Of a DNA stretch of 64,000 nt, positions 22,535 through 37,352 are shown in pieces; the stretch's first letter is position 1; every line of letters begins with the position of its first letter. A program made the position numbers and the translations under genes. The stretch is taken from the NCBI GenBank assembly GCA_025345505.1, contig JANVCC010000012.1, positions 11,501,845 through 11,565,844 of the forward strand, written 5' to 3'. The DNA is from Todiramphus chloris collaris. Its lineage: Eukaryota > Chordata > Aves > Coraciiformes > Alcedinidae. The notes beneath the pieces were generated by a model that made no database searches, was not told the origin of the DNA, and saw only the letters and a program-made list of their open reading frames with translations.

Positions 22535-25500
22535 ATTTCAGGGAGATGCCGCAGCCAGTGAGCTCCTCACCACCTTGCAAAGAGCATTATGCCTTCTTTT
22601 AACATTGTGCTGATGTGTGCTTAATGGAGCACACATCATGGGACCTGAAGTAGAATATCCAGCTTGTCTTTAATTTGGGGATTAGGACACAGTGGGTCAG
22701 AAGAAAAGTCTGCTTTTGGCCTCTCCTAGAGGTCCTATAGCTCCTTCAGTTACTTAAAAAAACCCCCCAAACTGATGCTGCTTTAGTATAAAATGCCTGC
22801 ACATTTCAGGGAATGAGTTCTGTATCCCCTTCTGCCCATCACTCAAACTCCATTCTATCACTCACCTTCTGACCCGTAGCTCTTGCATTTCTAAGTCCAG
22901 TTTTCATAGAGGTTGTGCATAGACACCTAGTTTTTCTAAGAGAATAGATACAGCATCAAACCTCTGCAACCTGAGGAAAGGTCTAGGAAACAGGCAACAC
23001 TCTTCTTGCCTGAGCTGTGCAAAGGTGTGTTGATTAAGTGTGGGGAAGCCATCTGCCACTGTCCTGCAATGCTCCTCTACAGGTCACCTCTCCACAGAGG
23101 GCTGGATTTGAAAAGGTATCCAGTACTTGTCCCTGGTTCCTTGTGCTAGAGCAGTGAGGCAGACATCCAACATTGACATTTGACAGACTTGCCTCTGGAG
23201 GTCTTACTGGACTAAGAAAATAAGCTGCTTATTTCAAGAAGGATGAATTATCTACTCTTTTCCCTCAGACTAGGTTGTTACATTTTGATGCATTTGTGGC
23301 TAAAATAAAATGAGGTGGACTGGAGCCAGTATAACAGTGCTTGCAGTGCTGTAGTAAAAATCACAGAGGAAAAATTTCTGTGTCATGTTCTCTGAAACCA
23401 CATCACTAGTACCAGTTATTGTTGTTTCTAATCAATATAAAAGAGTAAAATGTTGTGTAAGCTTTTAAGATGTGGTTCCACCATGCCATTAATTCTTGCC
23501 CACTACCTGGACAAGCATCTACTTATGTAGCAACATGATAAAGCTTTATCCTTCCCCTACAAAGTAATGGGAAGGGAAAAAAAATGGAGGGGCAATGCAG
23601 ATCTTTCATTGAAAGTTGCTTTTCATGAAAGACCTTTCATATTTTTTATGGTAAAGAAAGAACAGAATTTCCATCATTAAAAAAAAAAAAAAGAAAATAT
23701 TTTAATATTTATTTTTTCATTCTACTTCTGAAACTTCTGATATTTTTAATAAAAAAACCCAGAGAACTCACATTATTTGAAAGATGCTTTGTCCTGTTGA
23801 GTACTGAAGACAAGGCAGTACAATGAGCGGTGTGTATTCATAGAGGAGAAGGATACATTTACAAAAAAAAGTTGGTACCTCTTTTGCCAAGCTAATTTGC
23901 ATTTGCAAATTGTACCATATCTTCAGACTTTTATGTTTGCACTGGTCCCAAAAAGCTATTTCTTTTCTAAAGGGCCATGTATTTTTTATGTTTTTCCACT
24001 AATGTTGCTGTAGACCTATATTTTCTTATTGAAAACTTCCATGTGTAGGCTGGGAATTTGAACTTAACTCACAGAATATTGTCTTCTGGAATGCAGAGTT
24101 TGTGAAAAGAACTTGTTGTGAAACTCAAGCTGTTAATATTATTGGGCAAAATTCATGAAGATTGAAGAGAGGTGCTTTAGAGAAAGCAACTTTAATGTTA
24201 TGAATAATTATCTCTTTGAACTTAAGGGAGGCTGGAAATTCACTGTTACGCTGCGTGAGATGTTTCTTAGTAGTCACTACTATACAGCTGTAGAAATTGG
24301 GCTGGTACCCCGATATGGAATAGAAATTTCATTCTGATTTCTGAAGGTATCATATAATTCATTCTTTCTGGACGTCCTTACAGATGAAAAATTCTTGTTC
24401 AAAGTTAATTTTGTTTTGGCTTCTAATTTCGTGAACTGTTACATATGCATCCTTCTGATAAAATAGAGGCTGGTGGCTTTCATCATTCTAGAAATGCTAT
24501 GTTTTTAGAGTGAATGGCCTTACACATGTAAAAATTACCATTGACTTTATGACATTTCTTAAGAAATGGTAGCAATGGTTGCATGTCTTTTCTTATCAGC
24601 TGAAAACTGATACCAAGCTAATGATAAATTTATTGTTAGTGGGATAAGTGTTGTGGCCAGACACCCTAACTGGAAAGTCTCATGCTAGTTCAGTAAGGTG
24701 GAGCTGTGAAATATGCAGTATACAGACAAATCAAGAGAGTGGTTCTACTTTGCTTAAGAGTTATGTACCTGTGCCTGTTACAAATAATATTTTCTGGATG
24801 CAGTTTATACCACCCCAGGAACAATTTAGATTTTTCTACAAATTGGAGGAGTATGAACAAGGCCCTGTAGGTATTCTAGGCCAAAAGGCTGTATAGACTC
24901 TTCTGACTTAATCATGCTGCACATATGATAGTAGAAGTCACAACCCATTGACACACCTTGTTTCTTCCCTGTCATTGTTCCTGTCATGTGAGCTTGTGAA
25001 ATGTCAATTTTGAAATTGTTTTCTGTGGAGACAGTGAGATTTCTCAGGATAATAGAACCATGTATTAAAGACATGCCTAAGCATCTTCACATGAGATAGA
25101 CACCAGGCCTCCACATTGTTCAATACATTAGTGTTGGATATGTATGCAAGAATAGAGCACTGGTTCATGCCAGAGTAAAACTAGTGTTCTAGAATAAAAC
25201 TGGCCGGCTTCTTTAGAAACCAGGCAGTTATACACTTCTTCAAATCCATTTCCCTGGGAGATTTAGTGGTCTTAATAAGCACAACTGGCCTTTCAGCTGT
25301 GGAGAAATTATATGTTGTTGGAAAACTGCTATTCTTGCCCTTTCCAACAGCCTGTGTCACAGGCAAAGTCCTTTTCCTTTTCAGCAGCAATGTCTGCGGT
25401 ACCTCCAGTGGCAGCTGTGTGCCAGAAAGCAGATCTTGACCTTTCTATTCGTGAAAAATGGATTGAATTGTGCTTACTTCAAGTTTCTGGCAATAAGCGT

Positions 25501-25974
25501 TAGCCCAGCAAGAGCAGAGTGGACCTGAAAACTGCTGTACTTTAGAAGGAAAGTAAAATGTAATGTTTATTTAAAAGCAAATGTATGTGCACACAGCTCT
25601 ATTCAGTGAAGGATAGACTTTCCTGCCACATAGTAATGTCAGAAAATATCATGAGGGCACAGTATCTTGAAGTCACATGGGTTTAGGCATTGCATCTTAA
25701 AATGCTAATTTTGCACCATAGGTATAAGAAAAACACTGCCCTGACTTTGCTGTTGCTCTGAGATAACTGCTAGTAAACGCTGGTAACCTTTCAGAGAAAG
25801 GTCAACCTTTTGTAATGAAAGGAAGGTTGAAAAATAACACTGTAACATACTGGCGACATTGCTAAGGCAAAGAGGAAGTAAAAGGTGGAGAACTATGTCC
25901 ACATCAGCATAGTGACCTAGAGTGAAATGAAGGTATATCCCAAAGAGTGAAGGTACATCTTTCTTTTTTCCCCC

Positions 25975-25977
<3 letters not shown>

Positions 25978-26018
<41 letters not shown>
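25978..26018 (+). repeat. Poly-A tract (about 41 A)
   Basis: An uninterrupted A run. The upstream sequence shows no recognisable retrocopy, so it is recorded as a simple repeat only. Confidence 0.9.
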
Positions 26019-26022
<4 letters not shown>

Positions 26023-29000
26023 CAAGTGTTATACAGAGCTTATTTGTAGCTGTAACTGGAAATAGATAAGAACAATTGTCCCCCTGTGGAGAAATTGTTT
26101 TTATTTTCTGGAGCAGGTGTGTCGAGACCCTGTCAGATTCTCATAAATCAAGAAATGTGAAGGGACTGTGAAAAAGCGTTTCCAAGACTGAAAGGAGACA
26201 GTTAAAGAGAATGAACATTGTACAAGTGTCTCAGAGGAAACATAATAAAGAAAAGAATAAACAGATTTTTTTTCCAAAATCTGCATACGATCTCAGATGA
26301 AGGAATGGCTTTATTTCCTGGACATACCCATTTTCTATATAATAGTGACAGTGGATTTTTTTTTAAGCAAAATTTGTTTTTAGAATTTGAAAGGACATGG
26401 TTCTAACTGGGAAAGAAAATGAAAAGCAGCAAGCCATTGTGAAGTTTAAGAAAAGTAGGATGTGACATTGAATCTCGAAATTGAGGTAAATGTCATGGAA
26501 GCTTTTATTTTTGTCTATCTCAAAAGCACACTAGCGTCTGTGTTGACCAAGGAAAGAATATGATGCTCCTCTACAGGGAACAACAGAAATGGCTGAACAC
26601 TCCCCTAGGACTTTCTAGTATCACATGCACTATGCTGGGGAGAACAGCCTTTCTAGAGACATTGTCTTGTACATGGAGCTGTGACAAGTACCTTCCTTGG
26701 GACTTGGGGCAAAGTTACAACTGAGTCTTAATATATTAGAAAACTGGAAGGGAGCAAAAGGAAAAAGCAAGAGGTAGAACCTGACATGTAGGGAAACCTC
26801 TTATTTTCTTGCACAGATTACTAGCTTTTCTAACTACCCCTATGTTACTAGAAGCTTGAGCCATCAAGCCTGCCTCTGAGGACATAACATGCTTACCCAT
26901 GCTTATACAGTTGATGTGACTGTCAGATGTGTTGGGTGATTGATGACTGTTCAAGGTCTTTTTGTAAATTGGCCTTGTATCCTGCATAGTAGAAGGAATA
27001 AATTTGACAGTTACGGTGATATTTTAAACAGCATTCCTTGTCAGCAGTCAGACGTCTGCAGATTGCTTTCCAATCCTAGTGAACAGCATACCAAATATAT
27101 TGTTATTTTATGATCATCTTTCCACCCTCCCAATTCCAAAAGTTTCTGGGGAGTGTGAGGCTCAGGACCAGAGTGCTAATATAGCCCATAAATCGTGTTG
27201 CTGGCAGTACAGTGCTTGAGTGTTCCCAGGGGAGAAGGTTTTTACAGCCCTTACCAAAATCCTTTGCTCTATATCAGGCATAATACCTGCCATAATGACC
27301 ATAGCTTGATTCCAAGTTGCAATTTATTGTTAGCTTCCATTCACTTTTATTTAATTTGTAACAGGGCATAGAAACAACAGTTCAGAGTACAGCATGAATG
27401 TCAGTAGATCAACACTCATCAAATTCTTGTGGAGTCTGGGCAAGGCCCTTCAAGCTGCACCTGCAACTGACCCTTCAAGCTGCCCTGAGTACTGGTTTCA
27501 TCCTTCTGTAAGTTTTTCCTACCATCTGAATAAAAACTACCCAAGATGAAAGGGTTAAGCACACTAGTACTTTATGCTAAAATAATTGTCTTTTATAGGC
27601 CCAGCTCTGAGAAAGAGTCCAAAATTCTCTGAATGTGAAGAACATGGTGGAAGCAACAGTCTATGCATTCCTTGTTCTCATTAAGGATAAGACATCATCA
27701 AACCTCAGAGAATGAGCTTGTGGGATCATTGAACAGATCTGATTTGTCTGTCCTAATGTAATATTGCAACTAACATATGTGCCTAAGATTTCTCTATCTG
27801 TCAAGGGACAGTTAAGCACTTGAGGATGAGATTCAAAAGAGGCATCACACGTAACTGTTGTAATGTTTGACTGGTGCAATGGATAAATATAAAGCAGTTC
27901 TAGTGTAAGGGGCTATAACCTGGACTTACCCCACATCTGGGAGTACAGAATCAAACTCACTTTCACTCTTCATTTAATTTGTTTACTAACATTTTCTTCC
28001 TATAGAAAGAAAAAAATGTAAATGGGACATAAATGGCTCTTGCTTTGAAGTCAAATCTCTCCATTTCACAGTGTCCATGCAATGTTTTAAATGTAAAGTG
28101 GGAATAGCAGTAACTTCCTTAGCTCACACACATAGGAAATGATATATAATGGATCTTGAGATGTTCACAGACTAAAATAACAGGAATCTTGTAAAAAAGT
28201 CAACAGAGATGGTAGCATTCATCACATTATAGGCCTGCTGTGCTGAGTACCATGTAAAGATGTAGGAAATGACACTTTGTCCCCAATTCCCCAGTTACTG
28301 TCTTCCTCTAGTAACTGTTAAGTGTAAGCCCAGTAGCCTGTTTGCATACTCTGTGATTGGTATCAATGTTTGTATTAGTATTCAAAAAACAACAAAGGGT
28401 GTGTTAAAAATAGCAGAGATGACAGAAAGAGGGCAATTACTTGGTTGTGTGAATAGGAAGGATAATACTAAGTTACTGTGTAATTAAGGTTAGACCAAGG
28501 TGAAATGAAGATAGTAAACAAGGAAAGTAAGGAAAGGTTACTCATTCTGGACCCAAACCTATCCCTGCTGAATTTAATGACAGGTTTACACTGACCTCTG
28601 TGAAAATGATTAGGAGTAGATTTTAGGTTAATTTAGAGAAATATTCATAAGGCAGTTTAGTGAAACTTGATAATATATAATAAAAAAAGAAACCACAGAC
28701 AAATAAATAAATAGGAACTTACTGAACTGAGCTCATCTTCGTCTGATATGAGCTGTTCTCTCACATCTCTGTTTATTATGAGAGGTGAAATGCATGGTTT
28801 TGTTCCACATTAGGTTATTTATGGGCTTTCTTCAAGGCAAATAGTTTTCAAAAGGTCTGAATCTGGATGTGTTCTGCCACTGGTCAATCTTAGGCTGCAG
28901 GGCTGCTTACCAGCAGGGTACCAGTGCTGTTTTCATGCTTGACTGAGAAACATTTGTGGCTTAAATCCCATCTTGTTTGCAGCTATCAGAAAATGCTGAG

Positions 29001-32000
29001 TTCTTTTTCTGAACAGACATGAAAGTTATTGATTTCTTCTCTGTGCTCACAGGAACATTTGTTGGGGTGTTTTTAGGACTGCCTGAAATGGTTCAAGAAA
29101 ATCACTTGTGAGACGGAGAAGGAAACTAATTAAATCTTCAGAGACGAAAAGGACTTAAATGATGAAAGATGGTGGCAAACTACTTAGCTAACAAATAGAT
29201 GCTTTGGAAATTGAAGTACAAATTAGGTTATCTAATTTTTCACTGCAAACCTAAGCAGTTTCATTAATATGATTTCCAACTTGTGATAATATTTCATGGT
29301 TCATCAGGAGCTTGCTGAGACATACAAATGTCAGATGAAAACAAAGCTTTTGTTTCCAGGTAAGGTGATGAGAATTTTCCTAAGAAAAGGATGTTAAAAA
29401 ATGATGATGCTTTCATGTGTTATATTCATTGTATAGGTGAACATAATGCTGTACGCATCCAACTGAGTAGAGCATATGAAGATAATTTAGACAAACAAGT
29501 TTGATCCCTTTACCTTCTTGCTCGTTGTCAACATTGCCACAGGGGCTGCACAGAGAAGCAGGAGCAGTTACAATGTACATTAGCCATACATCAGGTAGGC
29601 TTCTTGTGGAACACGAACCATTGCTTTTGTCTCTAGACCAGTGCTCTCTGATGCACGTTATGTTGTAGCATCAGTATGACAGTTTCATTGTATTCCCCTT
29701 CTCCCTGGACACACTCTCAGCATCACTCTCGAACTCTTACTGTTATGTTACTGTGCTTAGGAACTGCAGATGGGGAGGTCAATAAGAGAAGGAGAAGAGA
29801 GAACATGTAGCTACTGCTCAGAAGCCTTTACCTGTATCTTTTGAAAGGTATCAGATCAGATTTTCCAGATTTCCCAGTGATGATCTTTATGCCCTCTATG
29901 TGCATTTGTGCCACTATGCATTGTGCATAAGATCATTCAATTGAAACCTATGTTTCAATCACCAGTGCTTTGATTTGCTTATACATATATTGACTTCACT
30001 ACGTTTCAGCATTAATTCTGCAGTGAGAAAAACTTATATTGCTCACAGCTGTCTGTAACTTCTCATTACATCTGCCTGCACACTGATATTCAGCAGTCTC
30101 ATTTTATAACATATAGGGTTTTTTCCCCTTATTTAAAGCATGATCTTAAATCTAGGAGTAACTGGGAGAACTGTTGTGAAATTATGGGAGACTTTTATTT
30201 TCGTCAATTCCCAGAGCACCTTGCTGAAACTCATTTTGTGGGTAGTGTAATGTGTTTAGCAGCAGAGACAAATAAACAAACAAACATGATTCTAATTTTA
30301 AAACAAGTTTTTCAACAATAGTTATACAGAGTGCATGTCTGACAAAGGAGGAGGCAGATATTAATTTTTCTTTTGAAGGGTGACTTCAACCTCCAAATGA
30401 TTTCAATATGGTTTTGGATCTGATCTCCCTTCTCTCTGATTTTTCTCTAAATGATGAATAAATGAAGTCATCCAACACCACTATCAGCTGTTATTTTACA
30501 GTACCAGTTATGACAATGTTCAGCTAGGGCAAATGACAGCATAACTGAGCCTGTTTGTGACCTTTTAAAGCAGACTACTGCATTTTACATGAAATAAAGC
30601 AGGTTGTAGGTGCAGTTAAATGCAGCAAATCAGATACAAGTCCTGTCTGGCTGTGATAACTTTTTGCCAGTTCCAGACAAGAAATGTACATTTGTCTGCT
30701 TCCAATAGTTGTGGGCTTGTCAGATGGCATTTTGAAGCTCAGAAATATCAGATGAGCTTAAGAGCCTGAAGACAAAATAGTTCAGAGATATTGCAGAAGC
30801 AGCTCTTTCTTTGTTCTTCCTACCAACCCACCAGTGCTCCCTACCCTGCCACTCATTTGGGCTATACACTGCAGAAGCTCAACAGGGAAGCTGCGAAAGG
30901 AGATCAACTGTTTAGCAATGATGTTTCTTCAAGCTGTGAAAATAGAGCTTTTCCCCTTTTGACTCTAATTCTATATGGACTATGTATTGTCCACTAAGAT
31001 GACATACAATGTATAGTCACAGGATCCAGTTTACTGGCCTCTATAATATGCACCTGCACAGTGAGATTGCCCTAGTACATCAATAAAATAATGAATCTTC
31101 TTGGCCCGCTGTACATCAATAATGAAATAAGCTCTCTCTTCCTTCATTAACAACTTAATAGGTTTTCTGCTTTGTGTCAGTGGTAATCCTTATTTAAGAG
31201 CACCAAAAAAAAAATTGTTTTGTTTCTACATCAGAAACATGGATATTTTACTTGAATTATATTTCATTCAATAGCCCATATTCCTGCATCAATAGGTTTA
31301 AATAAAAACTCTGAATCTCCTCAATGTCATCTTGGAATGAGACAGGGTTTCTTTCTGACATTAAGGACCATGACCATTCTGCACTTATATATTGGTAGGT
31401 ATAGTAGTCTACATGATTTATGGAAGAAATCCAGATTTAGGGTGTAAAATGTGATCAGAAAGGAAAGAATCATTAAATACAGCAATTGGAGACTTTACAA
31501 ACCTTTAGAGATGAATTCTAGCAGAGCAGTAGGTAGTGTATCTGTCAAAGACAGCTGTTTCTTCAGCATTCTGTTTCAAGGGAAAATTAAAACCCATGAT
31601 TATCTGCATTCAATCTATACCATAATAATGATGATAAGATTAATGATCAAAGCTGTGTTTCTGTCTCAAGGGTCCCCCTGCTGTTTATGTGCCTACCTCC
31701 TACTTTGGAACCATAGTGATAGATGTAGCTGTCTGACACAGTCTCCAATTGCTTGAAATATGGTTCCCTGGCTGGTTCATACATGTGCTGCCCCACTTGC
31801 CAAGCTGTTTGTGAAGCAGGCATCTGTTTCTGACTCGTTTAAAAAACCTGCAGGAATAATTTAATCCATATTAATGGTATCAGCCTATGGTCCCAAAGTG
31901 AACACTGGAGTTATAATTCAGTTTCAGGGCTCTGCTGCTCTTCAAAAGACTTAAGAATGAAGAGGGCTCAGTCAGTTGAACTCATTCAAGCACTGTGTAA

Positions 32001-32226
32001 TTGAGCTGTACTATATAAAATGCTCCTTGATTTCAGTGCTGTTAAAAGCTTTGCCTTGCTTTGTGGTCATTGTTTATTCAATTATTTAGGTTCATTCCTC
32101 TCCATTATTTGTGATGATTAAAAGGGCCTGCTTAGGAAAAAGAAGAGGCTTATTGTGCTTTTTTTTTCGCCATTTATTCTCATTGCATGTGAATCAGGTC
32201 TGTTTTCCTATCTAGGTACGATACTC

Positions 32227-32262
32227 TTTTATTTATTTATTTGTTTGTTTGTTTGTTTGTTG
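32227..32262 (+). repeat. (ATTT)n/(GTTT)n compound microsatellite
   Basis: Two to three ATTT units run directly into about six GTTT units. Confidence 0.9.
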
Positions 32263-34369
32263 TGGAAGGATCCTTTGCTGCTTTGTTTCATCCCCAGTGA
32301 GAGACACATAGGAGGGTTGAAGAAAAGATGTTTGTCAGGAATGTGTATTTGGATTCACTTCTACCCAGCCAGAGCTGCTAATTGCTTAGCCAAGGCCGAA
32401 AGGGTTGGGAAGGGTACTTCTCACTTAATGATAAGTAGCTGACATCCACTCAGTATCTCCACATCTTTGTACCTCACTATCTGATTCCCATATGTCTGGC
32501 CCATTTATGCCTGCACGCTCTGTGTAGAACTCCTTTGGGGCACAACATGGTGGCAAGGTACAGGGTAACTTTCTTTTGAAGCCATGTGTATGTGGTGGGA
32601 AATTGGCTCTAGTCTGTCACTGAGTGGTCTCTCTGATGGAGATGGAGAAGAAGCAGCAGTCAATACTTACATAAAATGATCACAGCAGTAAAGGCGATCA
32701 GGGAATACACAACATGGATTCTTTTTCCTTTTTTTTCCTGTGACTAAAGAAAAGTGGTAGTGTTGCTTGGTTACAGACCACCCTTAAAATAATGAAAAAC
32801 CACACAATTGATTTAGGAGCTTCTCTCTCATTAAGTCTATTGGATATAGTGTCAAGAGACTCAGAGGTACTTAGGCTTTGAATCCCAGTGACTTGGATGG
32901 GAGGAGCTGCAGTTGTTATCTTTTGCAAGAAGCACTATGAAAAAGTCTTCTGCAGGATTTAGTTCTCCTCAATATATGCATCCACAAGTTTTCTGCTAAA
33001 ATCCTGCTTTGAAGCCCTTTTGAAAATGTTACTCTAAGAGAATACCAATGTTACCAATGGGCTGTAGCTTGATGTTTTTTAAATATGATATGGACTTTAG
33101 GCTCCTTCTGTGAAGGTGCTGGGTTTGGCTGTTGTCACAGATGTATCAGGGATCTGATTCAGTCTGCCTCTTTTTGTCTTCCAAGGGCATGTGTGCTGCT
33201 GGGGAAGAAACTGAATAACTGGCAATGCAGTGAAACCACATTTGTTCATATGTGCGAATGATTATTCATAGAATATTTTTGCTTCATTGGCCAGCTCTGT
33301 CAAGTATCCACCCACCTGTGTCAAAAAGAGTCTGGGCTGTGAGGTTTAAGAGAATGATTTATTTGAACTCACAGGTTTAACTGTAAGGCCCAAGAAAACC
33401 ATTTATTTGAAGTCTAATATGCCACTAATGCAGATTTTTACGGATACAATGAAAGAATGAACTATTACAACTTAAAAGCAAGAATACACTATAACAAATT
33501 AGAAAGCATGCTCATTATACACATGTTAATTACCCACGCTTGCAAACTTACAGCATCCTAAATATTTGTTTACCCTTCCAGGTAAGGGCTCTCAATCTTA
33601 GAAAAGTCACCTTGGCTGATGTCCTGACCAAAGGGGAAGGGTGTCCATACAGGTGATCATTGGAGAAGCAACTCCCAAATCCTAAACTAAACCTTAGCAC
33701 TTTTATCCCCTGGTTTATGTGACTGATTATACAGTTTGAATACACAAGGTTGTGGTTGAAATCCTCCAGGTGATTGTGGCAAAACTATGCCTGGTTGGAT
33801 TATGCCATCTGGATACACAAAAGTTGTCTGCTGAAACCTACTACTGAAGCCCTCCAGGCTCTCTTTATCTTATGTTCTCAGGAAGCCTAACGGCGGTTTG
33901 AACTGAAACTCAGGACATGCCATTTGTTGAGGAACTTCAAGTCTCAGCTCAGGTTTCCATTCTTTGTGTGGTGCAGCATTGCCCTGTTCGGCCTAGGGCT
34001 TATGGACAACTCAAGGCTGAACCATCTACACAGCTCCCCGTATGTTGTCTCTGCATAAATAGGGCTGCAGATGGGCAAATCAAGTCTGAGTTGCCTGCAT
34101 CCCCCCTCCCCCCTTCGAGTTGCATGCATGCACCAGACGTTACTGAAACTTGCTTATGAACTATGAGCCAGAAAACCCATACATCACCTACAATAAGCAG
34201 ACTTAGAAATGTCACAAAAATAAGGGCTCGAATACTTAAAACACTGAAGGCTTGATTCAGATCTTCTTTAATAACATTGTCTTCAAAGTCAGCCAACTAT
34301 GGCTGACTATCCTACTATCCAACTATCACAATGTTGGATCTGATGACAATGTGGAACACAAGAACTAAA

Positions 34370-34382
34370 CCCCCCCCCCCCC
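34370..34382 (+). repeat. Poly-C run (13 C)
   Basis: An uninterrupted C run, unusual in this AT-rich setting. The exact length may suffer from sequencing error. Confidence 0.85.
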
Positions 34383-37352
34383 AACATACAGGATATAAAA
34401 ACCACAACAATTTTGTAAAATAATAAGTAATGCATAGCACATCTATGATTTAAAAAGTGATTATTATTGATTTTTTGTCATTGTCATAGGATATCTGAAG
34501 GCACATACATTTGGGTAAATAAAGTGTTTGCATGAGTGAGACTCTTTCCTTTAGGAGCAGAAGTGACCTTACATTTTCAGCACTTCTGTGGCAAAAATCA
34601 TTATTGTCTTCCTACTTCTTCACCTTGTCTCCTACTTCAAGATCCTCTTGTTGCTGTGCCTTGTAACTATCAATCATCATTTACTCTGCTGTACAAAAAA
34701 TTAACCTTCCAGGAGGGCACTTTTTTTTAAAGTACAGCATAATTCCTTAGTACCATTGACACTTGTTGAACTGTCACTGGTTATATTGAGTGAGAAAAGA
34801 TGATAGTGTCTCTATTTCATCTTCATATCAATGAAAGCCTGATGATCAATTTATTTTCTTGTCAAATACATTCTTTAAGGGGTTGCGTTCAGTGTAGTTG
34901 ACTATTCTGATAAAATCAATTTAATTAACCATCAAGATTTGACAGAACACATTCAGGCAATGTCATTCATTTCAAGAGAATAATAATTTCAATCAAAGAC
35001 AAGTTGCCAACCATTCTAATGAGGTATCTCAACATTAGCAGGTTTTCATGCTAATGATCAAAATGAGACATTTCAGGGTTTCTACCAAATTATGATTATA
35101 AACCAGATATTGCATTAATACTAGGGTACACTGTCACTATTTATTCACCAAGCCATCAGTGTTTAAAACAAATTCTTGTGGGCTCCTGCATGCCTAAATT
35201 GGTTGGGAAAAGAAGGAAAAAAAATTATCCGCCCCTCAGCTTGTCATCCAGGAGCTTGTATCACTCAGTTACTGTGGGGAGGAAGGCGATACCCTTATAG
35301 CACATCTCATACTTTCTGGGGTGCAGGTTCCCTATTAACAAATAAGCAGTGAGTGGTGTATGCAGCTTACTAGAGTTTACATTGCTGTAGTGTGCTTTCA
35401 CTCCATATTATTATAGTGGGAAGCTGAATTATCAACAGGATCTATTACAATACTGGATGATTAAAGTAATTCTTGAATTTTCACAAGATTTTCAACTCAG
35501 AATGGTGGCGGGGGAGGCATAGTGTGCGTGAGAAACACAGAAAGGAAGGGAGAGGATTATGCTTCAGCAGTCTTCATGATAAAATAATAGTAATTAGTTT
35601 CAGCAAAGTCTCATAATAGTTTTTTTGCACTTTGCAGGAAACCAAGTGGCAGACAGATAACACAAATTACTCCGGGTAATTAGCAAGCTATTACTAGGTT
35701 CTGCCTATGGCTCCCCATGACTGAAAAGATCATGCCCTATTTTCCCAAGAACTTTATGTTCCTGAAAATCTCAGCCATTTTAAACCTATTGTTGTGTCTA
35801 TGTAGAGCCACTACATCTTTCTAAGCATAGTCCACATTTTAGCAGAGGGCTCAAGAGATAATTGGTTCTGTGACTACACTGAGGGGAGGGGGAATTTGTA
35901 ACATTTATGACTTAGTCATCTGAAATAAAGTTCTACTTTTACTATTGTGTGTATGACTCTGTGACATGTAGTACAAAGAAAAAAATTGGGGTTTTTTGTC
36001 CTGAATTCTAGTACTGCATGAGCAGATTTAAGTGTTCAGACTTTAATGGCTGATTCCTGATAGTGACCTCATTAGACATGAAAAATGATTTCTTGGCTAA
36101 AGAGCACAAAGATTTCAAACTAATCAGAAAAGGTGGTGAAAATACAGTATGCAGATTTTTTTTTTCTTTTTATTGAAAGTGTTTTCCAAGTTTGTATTTC
36201 AAGAAGGCACCTGTCCTGATAAGTTAAAGATTTTCTTCATATAAGAGTAATTTAGCCATTAAACAAAACAATAAAAAAACCCCAAACCCTGAACATGTAT
36301 GGTACAGAAAAATTACAGGTTTGAAATAACTATATTGAAGAATGACCCTTAATACATGGTCAGCATTGTTTTCTGGATAATTTTTAATGAAAATTATTCA
36401 AAATATGAAGATCATCACATTTACAAATAGGAAGTTTAATTAATTTTTTTTAAAAAGACTTTTTTTGTTGCATTGGGAATAGGGGAATTATACTGGTATG
36501 AAATGTAGGAACAGTGTAGGAAGTAGTGTTATATTCTCTAGCAAGATTTCGTACAAGAGCACCAGCTCTCCTGGCATATGTTGCCTGACCATGATTTCAG
36601 TGAATAATATGAGTTTGACACCAATTCCTACAAGACTCTGAACTCCATTCCTAAGCTATAGACCAGTAAGCATCAATAGTGAAAACCATTTTGCATTATA
36701 ATTAGGCTTGGTAGAATTCACTATGTGTTTTTACTGAAAATTGGTTGTTAATATCAAATCTTATTCTTGATAATCAATATTAGTCTGTTTCTGCCTCCTC
36801 CCAGCTCTCACTTCTGGACCTTCAAACGAGCTCTGTAATTTTGGGTTAGCCAGACAGCTGTTTTAGATGAGAAATCATATTTTGTCTATCTGGGGTGAAA
36901 CCCAATGCTGGCATCCCAAAGGAGAAAAATTCATCAATATGCACTTTCATCTTTTCATAACTAATTTTATTGACATGATTACTTCTAGACTGTACAACAA
37001 TTGAATTATGTATGTTAAATGAGACCTTGTACAACAATTCATTTATTCCCTTTGCCAGCCAGAATGCAGGAGACTTACTGGTCTCTTATGGCAGCAATGC
37101 CTTAATGACCCAATAACTGGGTTATTCAATGTTCAAATTTATTACCAGCAGTCAGAGGAAGAATTGAATGTTTTAGTCATGATCTCTTCCCATCACTCAC
37201 CTTATCTTTCCACCAGTGATTAATGGTGGTGAGAAGAGAAAATAACATGGAGATACCTCAAAACATGATAAGTTAGGGAAGTTTAATGCCGTGTTCATGA
37301 GCTTGATCAGAAAGAGACAACACTCAGTCCGACTAGATGGTGGGGGAAAACT

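Larger units (their letters stand above)
22535..37352. other. Long single-copy stretch, no gene recognised
   Basis: AT-rich with chance frames only. Simple repeats include an A-run of about 41 (25978-26018), a T/GTTT run (32227-32262) and a 13-base C run (34370-34382). The stretch 34790-35150 looks like possible conserved non-coding DNA. The slightly GC-richer block 33880-34150 is unassigned. Confidence 0.5.

Noticed and set aside
25978-26018. Poly-A tract as the tail of a processed pseudogene
   Set aside because: The sequence before it shows no coding or RNA-gene similarity and no flanking duplication was found.
33300-34190. Possible further decayed LTR
   Set aside because: It has AATAAA-like words on the minus strand and a GC-richer block, but no recognisable ends, duplication or family landmarks.
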